Source: Dasyornis broadbenti
Taxonomy: Eukaryota; Chordata; Aves; Passeriformes; Dasyornithidae
Direction of reading: 5' to 3'
DNA length: 64,000 bases
NCBI GenBank assembly: GCA_013397935.1
Contig: VZRN01003396.1
Location: forward strand, 380,788 to 444,787
The stretch's first letter is position 1. Each line of letters begins with the position of its first letter. Made by a program: the position numbers and the translations under genes. Below, piece after piece: positions 49,125 through 61,500 of this stretch. A model generated the notes under the pieces. The model did no database searches and was not told the origin of the DNA. It saw nothing but the letters and a program-made list of their open reading frames with translations.

Positions 49125-52100
49125 CCATGTGTCCCAGGGACAGAGGAAACATTCCTCTTACATGGCCTGAAGCCCTGGGGGTCTTCATGATGTGTGCACT
49201 GGAGACATTTTGTCCTGCCCCTTGCCGAAAGACAGTGCACACAAGGTTCTGGAAGGGCATATTGCAGCACAGAATCCTATGAGGTCGACACGAGCTGACC
49301 TTTCGAGGTGAGCAGGCATTCAGAAAACAGTTTGCTTGAAGATAGGTGTAAACCCTGCTGCATTCATTTTCACATGTGCTGCAAAGTACAACAGAAGTCA
49401 ACCTCATCCATCAAACTGGAGCTTGCTCTGGTTCATGGCACTCATGCTCCTGACCCCAAAAGGCTGAGCTCATGCCACCAGTGTGGGCACCTTGCACCTC
49501 ATACAAAGGCTTGGGATCCTCGGATGACAGGTTCTGGAGGAAACCTATTAGTGAACAGAAGAGAGGGTAGCTTTGCCAGAGCTTCTGGCAGTATCAGGGA
49601 ATGGATGAGGAAGAGGTCTTCAGAATCATTTGGGGGAGTAAGCAATGCTGTTCTCCCCAGGCTATCCTGGTTTCCCAGTTGCTGTTGGGGGCCTATATGT
49701 GGAGAATTGTTGGGGTGTGTGTATTTGCATCTGTCTCTCTCAACACGTGAGAGCCAACCAGCTCTTCAGATGCTATCAGGTAACAGCAGCTGAGCTCAGC
49801 AGAAGCACAACAGTCCCCACTGGCAGCAGAGCTGGTCCTCCAGGACACCTCTCCCAGAGTAGCACAGCTTGGTCTTTTGAAAGCAGCACTGTTGGTAAGT
49901 ATACCCTTGCTTACATTTCCTGATACATGAGTGGAATGTTTCCTCTCCTGGCCCCTCCTTCCACCATGCAGTGTCCTGTGCTCATAGCAGAAGAGGGCAC
50001 ATGGGACGGGATGCAGGATGGGCTCCCAGCCCTCTCACCACACCCTTACCCCGTGCCGGGGCTGCAGATGGAAAACACTTCTCTCAGTGGTTTAACCTGG
50101 CTCCCAGTCACGGCAGCAATTCTGCCCCTGTAATGGATATTCCCGAAACAAATTGGTCAATCTGAATTGCACACTAAGCAGGTCCTGAAAGCCGGGGCAG
50201 GTTTGGCAGCTGTTATGTGCCAGGACCCTAGTTGTGGGCTGGTGAATGCAAGGGGCACCCAGATGGATATGAGGAGCAGATTTAAACCTTGCATTCACTC
50301 TGATTGCAGAGACAGAGAGCAGCGGGTGCTCCGGGGCAGCTGCTTCCCTGATAAAACTCCTCCTGTCATGCAGCAGAAATATATTTGCCCCTCTTTGCCA
50401 GCTGCTCCCGAACGTGGGAAGTTCAGGAACCTCCCTGAGGTACAAACAGACATTTCCAGCAGCAACAAAATATACATAAACATTTTAAAAGATCACTTTA
50501 AAATTCCAGCTCTCCCCCTCAGCTGCTTGCCACCATCTGATTTCTAAATAAGCAGGATTTCTCCTGTGTTCAGCTTCATACATTTATATACACACACATA
50601 AGCATGCCCACCTCGTACACAAAGTACTCTCCCATCTTCAAGTCAATCTCAGCAGAGTACAGAATTAGATCCTGTCTCCACTTCATAAACTTGCCCTCTC
50701 TGTTAGTTTATATAAAGCCATTTCAACCCTGAGGGCTGAGAGGGGATGCTCTGATTCTGCTCAGTAACATGAAACACCATGGAGTTAAATACCAACAAAA
50801 TATTCAGTGTTAATGTTTAATATTACTGGGAACTTGTCACCTCCACTTACCGTCTTGGAGCTGCCATTCTCTCGCAGACTCCCACATCTGAGCTCTGGGC
50901 CTAACATGTTTTCACATTATGTACTAGAAGGAAAAAAAAGGAAAGCAAAGAAGTGGGGACAGTCAGTTACTCTCTTTCCACTACAAAGTTGGGTAGGGAG
51001 TTCTTCCCTTTTCTGTTTGCAGGAATGAAACTATTCCCATGGCAGAGCTCCTGAACTCTGGTAGTGGGGGTTACCTCTTTTAAGCACCCCTTCTATAACA
51101 TCTCTGAGATGCCCTTGGACGTATGGAGATTTACTTTACTGTGCTGGGTAACCAGTGTCATCCCCATTCGGATTCCCCATTACCAGCCAGAACCTACACA
51201 GCTGTTCTTCAGACTCAGGAGCACAGAAATTGGGTGATCTGGGGACAGAACAGTTCCTAAAATGACACGAATTAAGACTTTGCCTGCCACACTTTATAAA
51301 CAACTTGAGGCTGATTTGCCTCTTGAGGGTCCTCTTGAAAAATGCATAGATGCTGTTTCATGAAGCTCGTTTCCAACCTGGGGAGTATTTCTTGGTGCAA
51401 CTTGGTGCCGTCCCAAATGTCTCTCACCACTGGAAACTCAGGAACCACAAAAACAAGAAGTCAAACCTCTTCATGATCAGTGGAAACACTGTGCATCACA
51501 CTGCAAACAGAATCAGGCCATCCTGCCTGTCTCTCTGGTTTCTGTAAAATCCCTTCAGGCTGAGTGGTTAATGAAAATTCAAACTCTTCTAGTTTATTCC
51601 AGTTAGGAAGAGAGATGGGTGATGCAATCAGGTATTTCTGCTGCAGTTGTGTTTATTTGGAAAGCTGTATAACCCCCTGCTTCTTTAAGCAGAGGAGGAA
51701 CCAAAATAACAGCAACAAATTAATTATTTTCCCTACCCTTCACTCTCAACCTCCTTTTGTCACTACCCCAACCCAAAACTGATGCCAATATTCTGCCAAA
51801 ACCATCACACTGTTCAAATTTTCTTCTGCTTCTGTGAGCTCTGTTATTGCCTCTACACCTTTAGCTTTTTTTTTTTTTTCCCTACAGCAACAAGCATGTT
51901 CACCACACCCCCTGAAACAACACTCAGCTGAGGCACTGCTGAGGAGAGCAGCCAAATCCCTAAAAACACCCAGGCTGCCTTTTGCAGGGAGCCGGAGAGG
52001 GTGATGTGAGGCTTGCTTAACACCTCTTACAGCTGTGTTAAATGAAAGATGCCTTTAAACTGTCTTTCTCACAAAAGCCTAACCCAGCTGTAACAACACT

Positions 52101-52690
52101 CCCCACATCTGTGTAATTCTTACAGCCAAAACTTTTGGTTAAAAAAGCAAACAAGTAAACAAAACCAGGCAAACTTAGATTTTCGTGGCATTTAGTGACC
52201 AGGTCTATTAGGCTCATAACACTCACTCAGGGATGTGGTGTCATCCCTCTGAGCCCCTAAACAAGCCATGGCTGCGTGAGGATTGTAAACTACCTCTGCT
52301 CTTTCCATGCCTTTTGGCATCACTTTTGTTTTGAGCACGATCCAAGCGCAACTTCACTACTGATCATTTGGGTACAAACCTGCAAAACATCCAGAGGGGT
52401 CAGACCAAATCACCCAGAAAGCTGTCTCTGGCAGCCAGTGAAAGCAGATGCTTCAGGAAACGTGCAAGAAAAGGGCAAATTCAGATTCATCCTTCCTCTG
52501 CCATGGGCTTCCAGCTTCTGACAAGCTGAACTGAAGGATGTCTTTGTATTGTTGTATTTAACGTCCCTCAAGAGTCTTCTCTTTGCTTTTGGCCTTCATG
52601 ACATCCTCGAGCAATCAGATGCATGGTTTAATTACATGTGTTTGTTAGAAATTTGCTTCCTGGCCACACGAAACCAAACCAACCCTGAGC
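49125..52690. other. Non-coding stretch, no gene recognised
   Basis: The plus-strand frame 49308-49793 (161 codons) and frames around 49927-50547 on both strands are open because of raised GC content. Their translations are unrecognised. A splice-acceptor-like site (14 T then CCCTACAG) ends at 51887 and is discussed as a finding. No repeat consensus or RNA gene is recognisable. Confidence 0.55.
51866..51879. repeat. Poly-T run (14)
   Basis: A 14-base T homopolymer followed immediately by CCCTACAG. Confidence 0.85.
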
Positions 52691-52779
52691 TATTGAACAC
52701 CAAATAAAGTGCTGAGAAATAGTAAATATCCCTTCTTTGTTCATCTACCCTCTGATGTAAATGGTTGCATTTCTGTTTA

Positions 52780-53110
52780 TCATGTTTTATCGTTCTTGTC
52801 CCCTCAAATTTATGCAATAAACTTTCGAACCTGTTTGTACCTTTGCCATCTAAATATCCTGTGGCAATGAGTTCCCAGTGTAAGACTCTGCTGGTGACTT
52901 CTTTCAATTTGTTTTAAATCCACTCCTTGATTAATTCACTGAGTATCCCATTTGCAGTGTCAAGAATAGTAAATAATCCTTCTGTTTATACCTTCTCCAG
53001 ACATTTGTGGCTTTATAGCAGCACACTGCTGTAGTCCACCTTGGCCCCAGACATCTCTCTCTAGACCGAAGTGTCCTGGTCTCTTTAATAATAGATTGCT
53101 GCTATACTTA
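52780..53110 (-). mobile_element. CR1-type LINE fragment, antisense, ancient
   Basis: On the plus strand the ordered blocks 'tatcctgtggcaatgagttc', 'aatttgttttaaatccact', 'gattaattca', 'gaatagtaaataatccttct', 'accttctccagacat', 'tggctttatag' and 'ctctttaataata' parallel the antisense CR1 3' region known from turtles and birds: tcttgtggcaatgagttcc, atttgttttaaacctgc, attaatttca, gagtaaataacacttcc, actttctccacacc, atgattttatag and cttattaatctc. The order and spacing hold for about 270 bases, so the assignment is good. The element is on the minus strand and too diverged to translate. Confidence 0.8.
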
Positions 53111-53114
53111 ACCA

Positions 53115-56090
53115 TTGCTGGTGGAAGAAGTGGTGAGTGTAAAGGCAGCCTCTGTGGCTGTTCTCAGGGTTTCATTTTCCTGTCTAGTTGATCTTAGACA
53201 CGGTGTCTTTCTGGAAAGTATTTAGGTCATAGGAAGTAAGATAGTGGAAAAAATGGGAAAGCCTATGTAAAGAAAATTCATTCTAAAACATTTTGGGAAG
53301 GGGAGGAAGTGAACTTTATTTGCAACTTTAAGAAACAAGATGTGAGAAATGTATTCTTAAATTACATTCTAAAGTAGCACATACAAGGTTTTGTCAGACA
53401 CTCATCTGAAATAATTACCATCATTTTTTTATTAATAAGCTTGGATCAGAGATGGAGCTGCACTATACTTAAGGGAGCTGATGATTGTTTTGCTGTTGCC
53501 ATATCTTTAAAACAAGGGAAAAGAAAAAATGGAAAGTATCAATATCACAGACTTGCAAACACAAAAGGAAAGTTAAGATGGAGAAGTTTGCACAAAAACA
53601 TTCAACGAGTGTGCAGTGTAGGTGCAGAAGCTATTCATGTTTCCAGGTAGACAGAGAGAATATGTATCAAATATTACATAATGACTCAAAATATCTTTAT
53701 ATTTACCTGAATTAATTTGGGAGAAGAAACACATAGTACTATGAGTTTTGAAATAAAAGTGCTTCCATGTAAGTATTTACAGAAAACTACTTCTGGAAGG
53801 ATAAGCAGCACCAAGAGCACTTTGAACACAATTCCAAAATTATTTCGTTCTTTATTCCTAGAAGGAATATTTCACTGCAATTTCTTTTCACCTTTTTCCA
53901 AATTTTCCAGTGTGTATGCATGGAAATTAGATAAAATATAGAGAAATCTTATTCTAAATTTTTTTAGGAGTCATCTAGGCTAATACATCCTAAGGTATGC
54001 TAACATACTAGGGAAACTGATGGTGTTTACGGCTGTTTCTGAATCAGTTGTGAAAAAAAAAACCAACATTAAGGTTGTACTTAGAAGTCTGAATGAGCAA
54101 GGAAATTTCTGCCTTGCTACAGTCCTATAACTTGGTTACAACTGATCTGTGATCAATGCAAGGTTGCCTTGAATTCCTTGGTCTGTATTTACCAATTTCA
54201 CAGTTTTAATGAATATCCGTGAGTTCACGTTTCCTTCATGAGCTGCTCAGAGTCATATTCTCTAGAGTATTTGATCATTCAATATTTAGGGCCTGAATGC
54301 CTGTGCAGCACTGGGTATGGCTTCCTGGCTGTGGGATGCTATTTTTAGCCATAGAGACTTGAAGACACCACCTAAGCTTCCTCAACACAGAGGGAGATAT
54401 CTCCAGCAATCACTTTATCCCAACCTAAATCACATACCTGTGGGAGGTGGCTTAAAGTGCTGTGAGGCCTTGCTTCGCTCAGCTCACTGCAGTTGGACAC
54501 TTTTTATCTCAGGCAAAACTACCCCATCATTTCACACATGGGGTGTGAAGGAGATTTCTCACGTAGATAGTCCCCAAGGGTCTGGGTTTAGGCAGATTTA
54601 TTTAAAACAGTACAAAGGGCTGAATGCTTCCAATTTACTTAGGCTCGTTAGCTTAGGATGGCTGGGACTTGACTTACAGTCATGATTCTCCTACTTCAGT
54701 TCTAGGGCACAGGGGCATAGCTGACTGTCTCAGAACAAAGTATATTCATGGAAGAGGTTTAAGCAGATGTTTTTTGTCTGGCATTTGTATGGTCCAAGCT
54801 GGTTACTATAAGTGGGCTGCCACAGAATAACTTGGGCTGTGAGCCTGATGGTTGGGTTGGACTGAATGAAGATACACCAATCTTCTACCTGAGCAGCAAT
54901 GTTTGTCTCCAGATATGTCAGCACCAATAAGACAATATTGGTGGGAATAGAAGCACAGATTGGGCCTTAAATCTTTTATTTATGCTGTGCATATATTCTT
55001 ATTTCAAGCTGGGAGGCACTCACTTCATCTTGCCTCTGGCCCCTACGTTTTCTTTCCCCCTTGAGAAAAGGTGAATATTGTCTTTAAGAGGCAAATATTT
55101 TGGTTTTTTGAGACCTGCATGTATTTGAAAGGCCATTTTCTGCTGAAAAGAAAAAAATGGTTTGAACAACTCTAATTGGAAGTCTGAAGAGAAAGCTAAA
55201 AGAGATAAAAAGAAGGCCTTACTGAACATTAATGCTGTGCATGAGGAGAGCTCTGGCACACTGATGTTGGTGGGCAGTGGCAGCCCCTATCTGTCAATGC
55301 TAATATACCATGTGGAGAGAAATGTCTCCTTTTACAAATGCTAGCACATCAGTGATGTATTTGAAACATACTCATTACCAGAGGACACAAGTATGAGAAG
55401 CATTTTGTTTTCCAGCCACAAATAAGACAAAACATAGCAAAAGGTTGCCAACGAAGTGGGCTCTGTGGTGAACTGTTGCTGCTACATAGAAAATCTGGAA
55501 AAACTATGGAAACTTTTAAGAAAGAAACTAAAAGGGGAAAGCCCCTGTCAGAAAGAATTACCATTCATTTGGGAATTACTGGTAGCACTCTGGAGGGGAG
55601 CACCTGGAGAAGGATGAGGAAGGGGTTACTGAGGCCATTGAATGAGCAGAGGGAACGGAGCAACAAAGGGAGGATGGTCTGGAGATCCATGATTTTGGCT
55701 CTCCCGTGGGTCACAGGATGTCCTTGGTGAGGCCAGAGACCATGTGCACCTTCCAACACACCAGGAAATGTGCTGCTGTGCTTTGGGGGTGGGATGGGGT
55801 ACGTGCATGCCATGGCAGCCCTTCTCTTCCTTCTCCTTTAGAAGAAGTGTGCTACAGTTGCTCTTGCACACAGGGTTCAAAGATTATGGATTCACATTTA
55901 GGGTGCTTTCCTTTACAAATTAGGCTCACACAGCCTGCCCAAGTGCCCATCCGTGAGCTTCCCTGGTAACTCTCAAAGACATTTGTTTTCAGGCACATTG
56001 ACAGAGAGGTGAATTTCAGAAATATCTCATCCCTACAGCTTTTGTGAAAATAAAGGACTAAGAAGAGAAGAGAGACCCTCTTCGCTTATC
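53115..56090. other. Non-coding stretch, no gene recognised
   Basis: The longest frame is 54317-54685 (plus, 122 codons), unrecognised. 53220-54060 is AT-rich. A string GGTTGGACTGAATGAAGA near 54856-54873 weakly recalls a CR1 tail but is too short to annotate. Frames at 55476-55969 on both strands are short and unrelated to any family I know. Confidence 0.6.
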
Positions 56091-56098
56091 TGCTGCAG

Positions 56099-56147
56099 GA
56101 CTGACTACAAGAGCTCAGCTGTTATTAGGAGTCAGAAACCCACACGG
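56099..56147 (+). other. Exon-like segment, speculative
   Basis: Forty-nine bases lie between TTCGCTTATCTGCTGCAG (acceptor-like, ending 56098) and CGG|GTGAGT (strong donor-like, GT at 56148-56149). The segment could be a non-coding or untranslated exon. There is no coding evidence. Such pairs arise by chance at this scale. Confidence 0.12.
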
Positions 56148-56154
56148 GTGAGTC

Positions 56155-58350
56155 CCTTCCTGGGCTTCATTGCTTCTGCTCCACAGGAACTCACTCACAT
56201 ATTAAGTGAATTTTCTCATCCTTCCCTTTAAAAAGCCAGTGCTCCACTCTAACAGGGATAATGACATATTTTGCCCGAAATGCAATACTTATGAGAGCCT
56301 AGTTTGAAATAAAGATTATAAAAATGTAGTGTCTACCAATTGTAATATCATCCATGGAGTGGAAGAGAAAGAGACAAACAGATACATGGGCAGGCAGACA
56401 GATAGATTTTGAACTCTCTGCCTGGCTGTATTTCCTTTAGGCAAGAACCACAGGTGACTAGCAATAAAGGACCATAAGAACGAAGACGTAGGTCTTTTAA
56501 CAAATTTAACTTATCACAGAGAGGCTTCTACACTTGCATCAGTCTATACTGAAAATCCCTAAATAATTCAAAGCATTCAAACCATCTAACATTAACAAAA
56601 TAGTATTCTCACCACAGGTGCTGTGTAGAAAACAAGCAGAAAAGTAGAAAACAAGGAGGCAAGATTTTCCTCTTTTAAAATACTAATAGTATTTTGTTCC
56701 TCTGCTCCAGAACATCTAATATCCTATATAAATCAATACCTACCTCACTATCTATCAATAAATGAATAATTACATTTCTGCCTATTCCCAGATGCTCTGA
56801 AACCATTTATTCTAGTCATTTAATCACAAAGCTGTTATTGCAGGGCAAATTCAAGCAGACGTGAATACATAAAGCAAAAAATAGAGAACTAGGCTGAGAA
56901 CTTCACCGTAATAGCAGCCTCTTCCGAAGCAAGCTGCTGCTCACTTTCCCAGGAGATGTAGTAGACATCTCTTCACTTTTCAAAACAATAACTGGCACTG
57001 TAAAGCTCAGTCAAGCAAAACAAAACTTCACTCACTTTGTTTTTCCACAGTCAACATTTGAATGCAACAGGGAGTCCTTGCTGGTCTGATCAGGAACTCT
57101 CTCTTTCCCTGTCAAAGGACCTGGGGTCCCAAAATGTCCTCACACTGGAGCCTCAATTTGAAAGGGAATTGTATAACAAGACCCACCTGTCTCTATAGAA
57201 AAATTTGTTCATCTCAAAACAGTGCACTTCTTTTGTGCTTTTTTGAATGACTGTACATCTGGGAAAACTGAAAATACTCATCTTCACCCCATGGAAGTTT
57301 TGGTTTACCCACAACAACACTATCACTCGTCCAGGTTTGTTCACTGTCCTTTTGATGCCATGTGCCTGTTGTTAGGAGACCAGAGATATGCACTTTAGAG
57401 GCAGGGGGCAAGGTGGGGAGTGTACACATACAGACAAGACATAAGATTCAGAGGAAGAGTCTGGATTTGATGTGAGAGTGGTAGTTTCTCTTTCACTGAC
57501 ATTAGCACAGCTTTCCTCCAATACCTTGGTGAAAGCCTTGGAGATGACTAAATTAGGCTATGTCCAAATCAAAACACTCAACAAGTATTAACTATATAAA
57601 CCTCCCTCCCACCTCAATTAAATATATGCTTTTTTGTCTGTGAGAAGCATCAGACGACTTGCCAGAGTTCAGAAAGCACCGTATGTTCTCCCAGCTCCCC
57701 ATCCTATGCAAACCTGTTCTTCCTTCCAGACAGGCTGGGTATGTTTATCATGTCTCTACCTTTGTTTTTGCTCGCCTTCCATCCCTACAGGGAGCCCTCG
57801 AGCACGTATTTATTTGCACTTTGAACCTGTGCTTGCTTGCATGGCTGTGCTTTAGCTCAAGCTGAGACCTGATTGCTTTAGGGGAGCAAGGGATGAGATT
57901 GCCTGAGCTTCAGTAAAACTTCAGTGCCTTTGCCCACATTTCCCCCACTCACCTCAGCATGTTAAGCTCTCCTGCAGCTGATATCAACGAGTGGAAAAGA
58001 ACTCTCCAGCAGTTCAGAGCAAAGGGTGTGCAGTGCAAACGCCCATGGGCAAGTGCAAAATAGTGTGATCAGACTAATATGGACTGAACGCAGCTTTCAA
58101 TAACAGAAATAGCAAAAGCCTCGAAGCATATTCTAATGTGTACCATGAATGTTTCTGAATGTATAGATGGTTAGTATGTTGAATTTAGCTTTGGGAAGTG
58201 TCTTGCATCCTATAAATGCTAGGTTACAAAAAACACTGACAGATGTATGTATGTATTTGTATAAATACAGATGTTTGGGTCTTTGTGAAAAATAACAGCC
58301 TAGAACGGCTGGATGGATAGCTGACTAATTAGCTTACTATACACATCCTT
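56155..58350. other. Non-coding stretch, no gene recognised
   Basis: 56200-56900 is AT-rich with no open frames of note. Short tetranucleotide-like strings occur (ATGTATGTATGT near 58244-58255, and CAGGCAGACAGATAGAT near 56391-56407). No exon, RNA gene or repeat consensus is recognisable. Confidence 0.6.
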
Positions 58351-58396
58351 AAAAAGGAGAGGAGAGGAGAGGAGAGGAGAGGAGAGGAGAGGAGAG
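58351..58396. repeat. (GGAGA)n purine microsatellite, left part
   Basis: AAAAA followed by eight uninterrupted GGAGA units and one G, all purine. It runs to 58396 and is followed by T, AGAGAAGCATCT and the gap. Purine mirror-like tracts of this kind can form triplex DNA. Confidence 0.95.
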
Positions 58397-58409
58397 TAGA
58401 GAAGCATCT

Positions 58410-58539
58410 NNNNNNNNNNNNNNNNNNNNNNNNNNNNNNNNNNNNNNNNNNNNNNNNNNNNNNNNNNNNNNNNNNNNNNNNNNNNNNNNNNNNNNNNNNN
58501 NNNNNNNNNNNNNNNNNNNNNNNNNNNNNNNNNNNNNNN
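58410..58539. other. Assembly gap (130 N)
   Basis: A run of 130 undetermined bases inside the GGAGA array. The length is not a round default, so it is probably an estimate from read or mate-pair spacing. The true content is most likely more of the same repeat. Confidence 0.98.
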
Positions 58540-58557
58540 GAGGAGAGGAGAGGAGAG
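58540..58557. repeat. (GGAGA)n purine microsatellite, right part
   Basis: GAGGAGAGGAGAGGAGAG directly after the gap, continuing the pentanucleotide array, then AAGCCTTT. Confidence 0.95.
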
Positions 58558-58560
58558 AAG

Positions 58561-61500
58561 CCTTTAATCTACACTCATCTTTTAACCCCCAAGTACGCTG
58601 AGAGAGCTGCAGCCATCTCAGGTTCCATCAGGTTTCCTTTTCACTGAGTGCATGGCTCCAGATCCTGCTCTGCAAGTCCCAACGCTCCCAGCAGAACATG
58701 GAGACATGGTGGGTCAATTGGGTAGTTTGGTCCTCTGTTATTTGGCTTCAACCTGGGCAACAACAGCAAAGGTCTGTTGGGTATGCTTTGAATGGTAGCC
58801 AGATAAAGAGGAAGTAATGATAATGCAAGAGCCAGGAAAGGCTTGGCAATGTCTTTATCTAGTCTCTTCGGTATCCACATTAACACATATTTTTCAAGGG
58901 TGAACCTGAACATGTCCTGTTCCTGTCACTCAGTATCCAGTCTGTGCCCTCCACAGCTCACAGGCAGGTCAGCAACAGCCCTTGCAAACCAACACAGACT
59001 GTTCACACCTGATCTCACTCTGAAGGTAGAACTGGACAAGAAGGTCCTTTCTGATCTAAGCTATTAGCCAGTGTTAAATTCAAATAAGTGGATATTTTTG
59101 TGGCACCTCTCAGTCCCAACATGGAGTGTGCCCTGCTCATTTTGAGTCGTGGTGGGATACCTGTGACTCAGCAGCAGCAGAGAATTAAGATCCGATTTGC
59201 AAGGAAGGAACACTCCTGATGTGAGGACACTCCTTTACAGCTCAGGCCAGTTGTCTTCCCTACCATCAGTGTCCACATGGATAGAAACAAAACAAAGAAA
59301 ATTTTGGGCACAGCTGCAGCTTCACTGCTCCTCCCGTGGCAGCTCCCATCTGTGCTGAGTCCAGGCTATGAGACCAGGAGAGCCACCACGGCTTTGCAAG
59401 GCCATGGTGCAGCTCCAGCTGCAGAGGGCAGTTAGGCAGGGGAGACACACCTGGCCTGTTGTCAGGAGCTGGGAGTTGATCCCAGTCAAATTCCACTCTT
59501 GAGATAGCGTATCAAGACTAACCCTACTCAGAAATCACCACGCTGCACAGATCTGTCTGGCTGTGGGATTTGTGCTAGCTTGAGTCAGGTTGGCTCCTAT
59601 CCTCAACTGAACTCTCATGGTTCAAAGTTGTGCTGGCTTTCTTCTGTATCCTTTGGGGTGAAAAATGTCTTGCAGCTGCTGCTTATAATTCTTTCCCCTA
59701 TGTTTCAACATTCTCCAGATGAATGTCACCCGAAGCATCATGATCTGATGCTGCGATCATGATTGCCAATAGCCAACATCCAAACTAAAAATAAAAAGCC
59801 ACAGCATAGGACTGAGAGACAAGCAATACATCCTCTGGCAAAAATCACCAATCACTGGAAAGAAAAGGACTCGCCCCTCCAGTGCTATCTTCTGTATGCT
59901 TAAAGAAGCTTCCATCTACAACTATCCTCTTCCGATGTCATCAAGAAATCTAGATGGCTTGTAGAAAGCACTAAGCAAGCTGACCTTTCCTTTTGCTAAG
60001 TGTCTATGTTTAAGATCCATGAAATTTTTGTCTGGTCAGTAAATACAGTGGAGGGAAAGACAAGATTTTCAGTGGAGCATATATTTGCCTCTTGGAGGAA
60101 CCTGGGCAGCTGTTACCAAATATCTGGTTTTGCCCCCAGAGCTAACACACCATTCTTTTTTTTTTTTCCTTTTCCCAATGCTTTCAACAGCCACCTTTTA
60201 TGGAGGTTCATTAGACTGAAAAGATCTCACAAGACAGAAAAAGGAAACCTAAGGAAAATATTTTCTGGGAGAAAGGCACAGTTCCGGCCTTGCTGCCTCC
60301 TGGCTGTCACAGCCCAGAAGGGAGGAAGAGCTGCTGATGACAGTGTCCAGGAGTACTGGTGTGTGGATGGGGAAGGGGGCAGGAAGCAGAGCCCCAAGGC
60401 TGCCTTTTCCCTATGGAGGTCTTCAGTGCAGACGGTGTTTGTGGGCAGAGCAGAGCTGTGCCGCAGGAGAGGAACCCACTGACTGCACACCTCGGTATCA
60501 GGGGACATCATCTCTTTGGAGCAAGCCTTCCGATTGCCCTGCCCTATACCATGTGTACCACATTGCCAGCCTGGCAGAAAGAAAATAGGACAACCTTGCA
60601 AGACTTCTCAATTAGCTCTCCATTACAGCTCAGGAACTGAGACCTCAGTGTTTGGCCTAGTGTATCCAATTTTGCATATCACACTTGAGATGGACTGCAA
60701 TATTTATTTCCCTTCTTTCCAATTGGTGTTTAACACACAAGAAGAATCTGTTTCTTTTTCAGGCTGGCCTTGCTCAGAATGGAGTCTAGAGACCAATCCT
60801 TTATATATTGCCAATAGCACATATACCTTGGCTAAATGAAGTGTTCTGTGGCAGCTGATCCACCAGTTCACTGCAGTGTTAGGGCTGATCTTAGCCCTGA
60901 ATTTTGCACACAGTAACCTCACAAGAAAAAGACTCTAAAAAATAACATGACACTCTTACCCTTGTGAAAAGAAATAAAAGGCCGCATCTTTGAACAGCAG
61001 TGGTGAGATACTTTGTTTGCACTCATTTACCCCATGCCTGGGAGTCATGGATTGTTACACAGTCTTAAATTGGAAATAAAGTGCTTCATGTGAATAACAA
61101 TAATTGTTTCAAACCAGTCACTAAACCCCCCAGTTGAGAATGGATAGAACTGCCTTTGAAATGAAAACATGGCTCAAGAGGGAATGAGAAAGCTTCTAGC
61201 TCTTGTTTTCCATTTTCACAAGTCTCCTGAGCTCTCCATCCCAGTCTGGGCAGTCTTGAGCAGATCATTATCCTGACATCTTGCTCCTCGGGAGAATCAT
61301 AAATCCCGGCACATTCTCATCCAATTGAAAGGATCCCCAGTTAAAATTGCAGCACCTGGGCTGATTCAATAACTTGTGGCCCACTGTATTTTGAGAGGTT
61401 GCAGAGCTAGAAATATATTGTTTCAGGGGAGGACTTAAATTCCAAGAGCAAACAGCTGATATTATATTATTAGATTCAAGACTAGAAAGAATGGAGTCTA

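Noticed and set aside
49308..49793. 161-codon plus-strand frame
   Set aside because: No recognisable family, and the length is within chance for the window.
54845..54880. GGTTGGACTGAATGAAGA resembling a CR1 tail
   Set aside because: The match is about 18 bases and the following sequence does not continue the CR1 3' end.
60000..60482. 160-codon plus-strand frame
   Set aside because: It contains a phenylalanine run from a T tract, the 3' half is open on both strands because of GC content, and no domain is recognisable.
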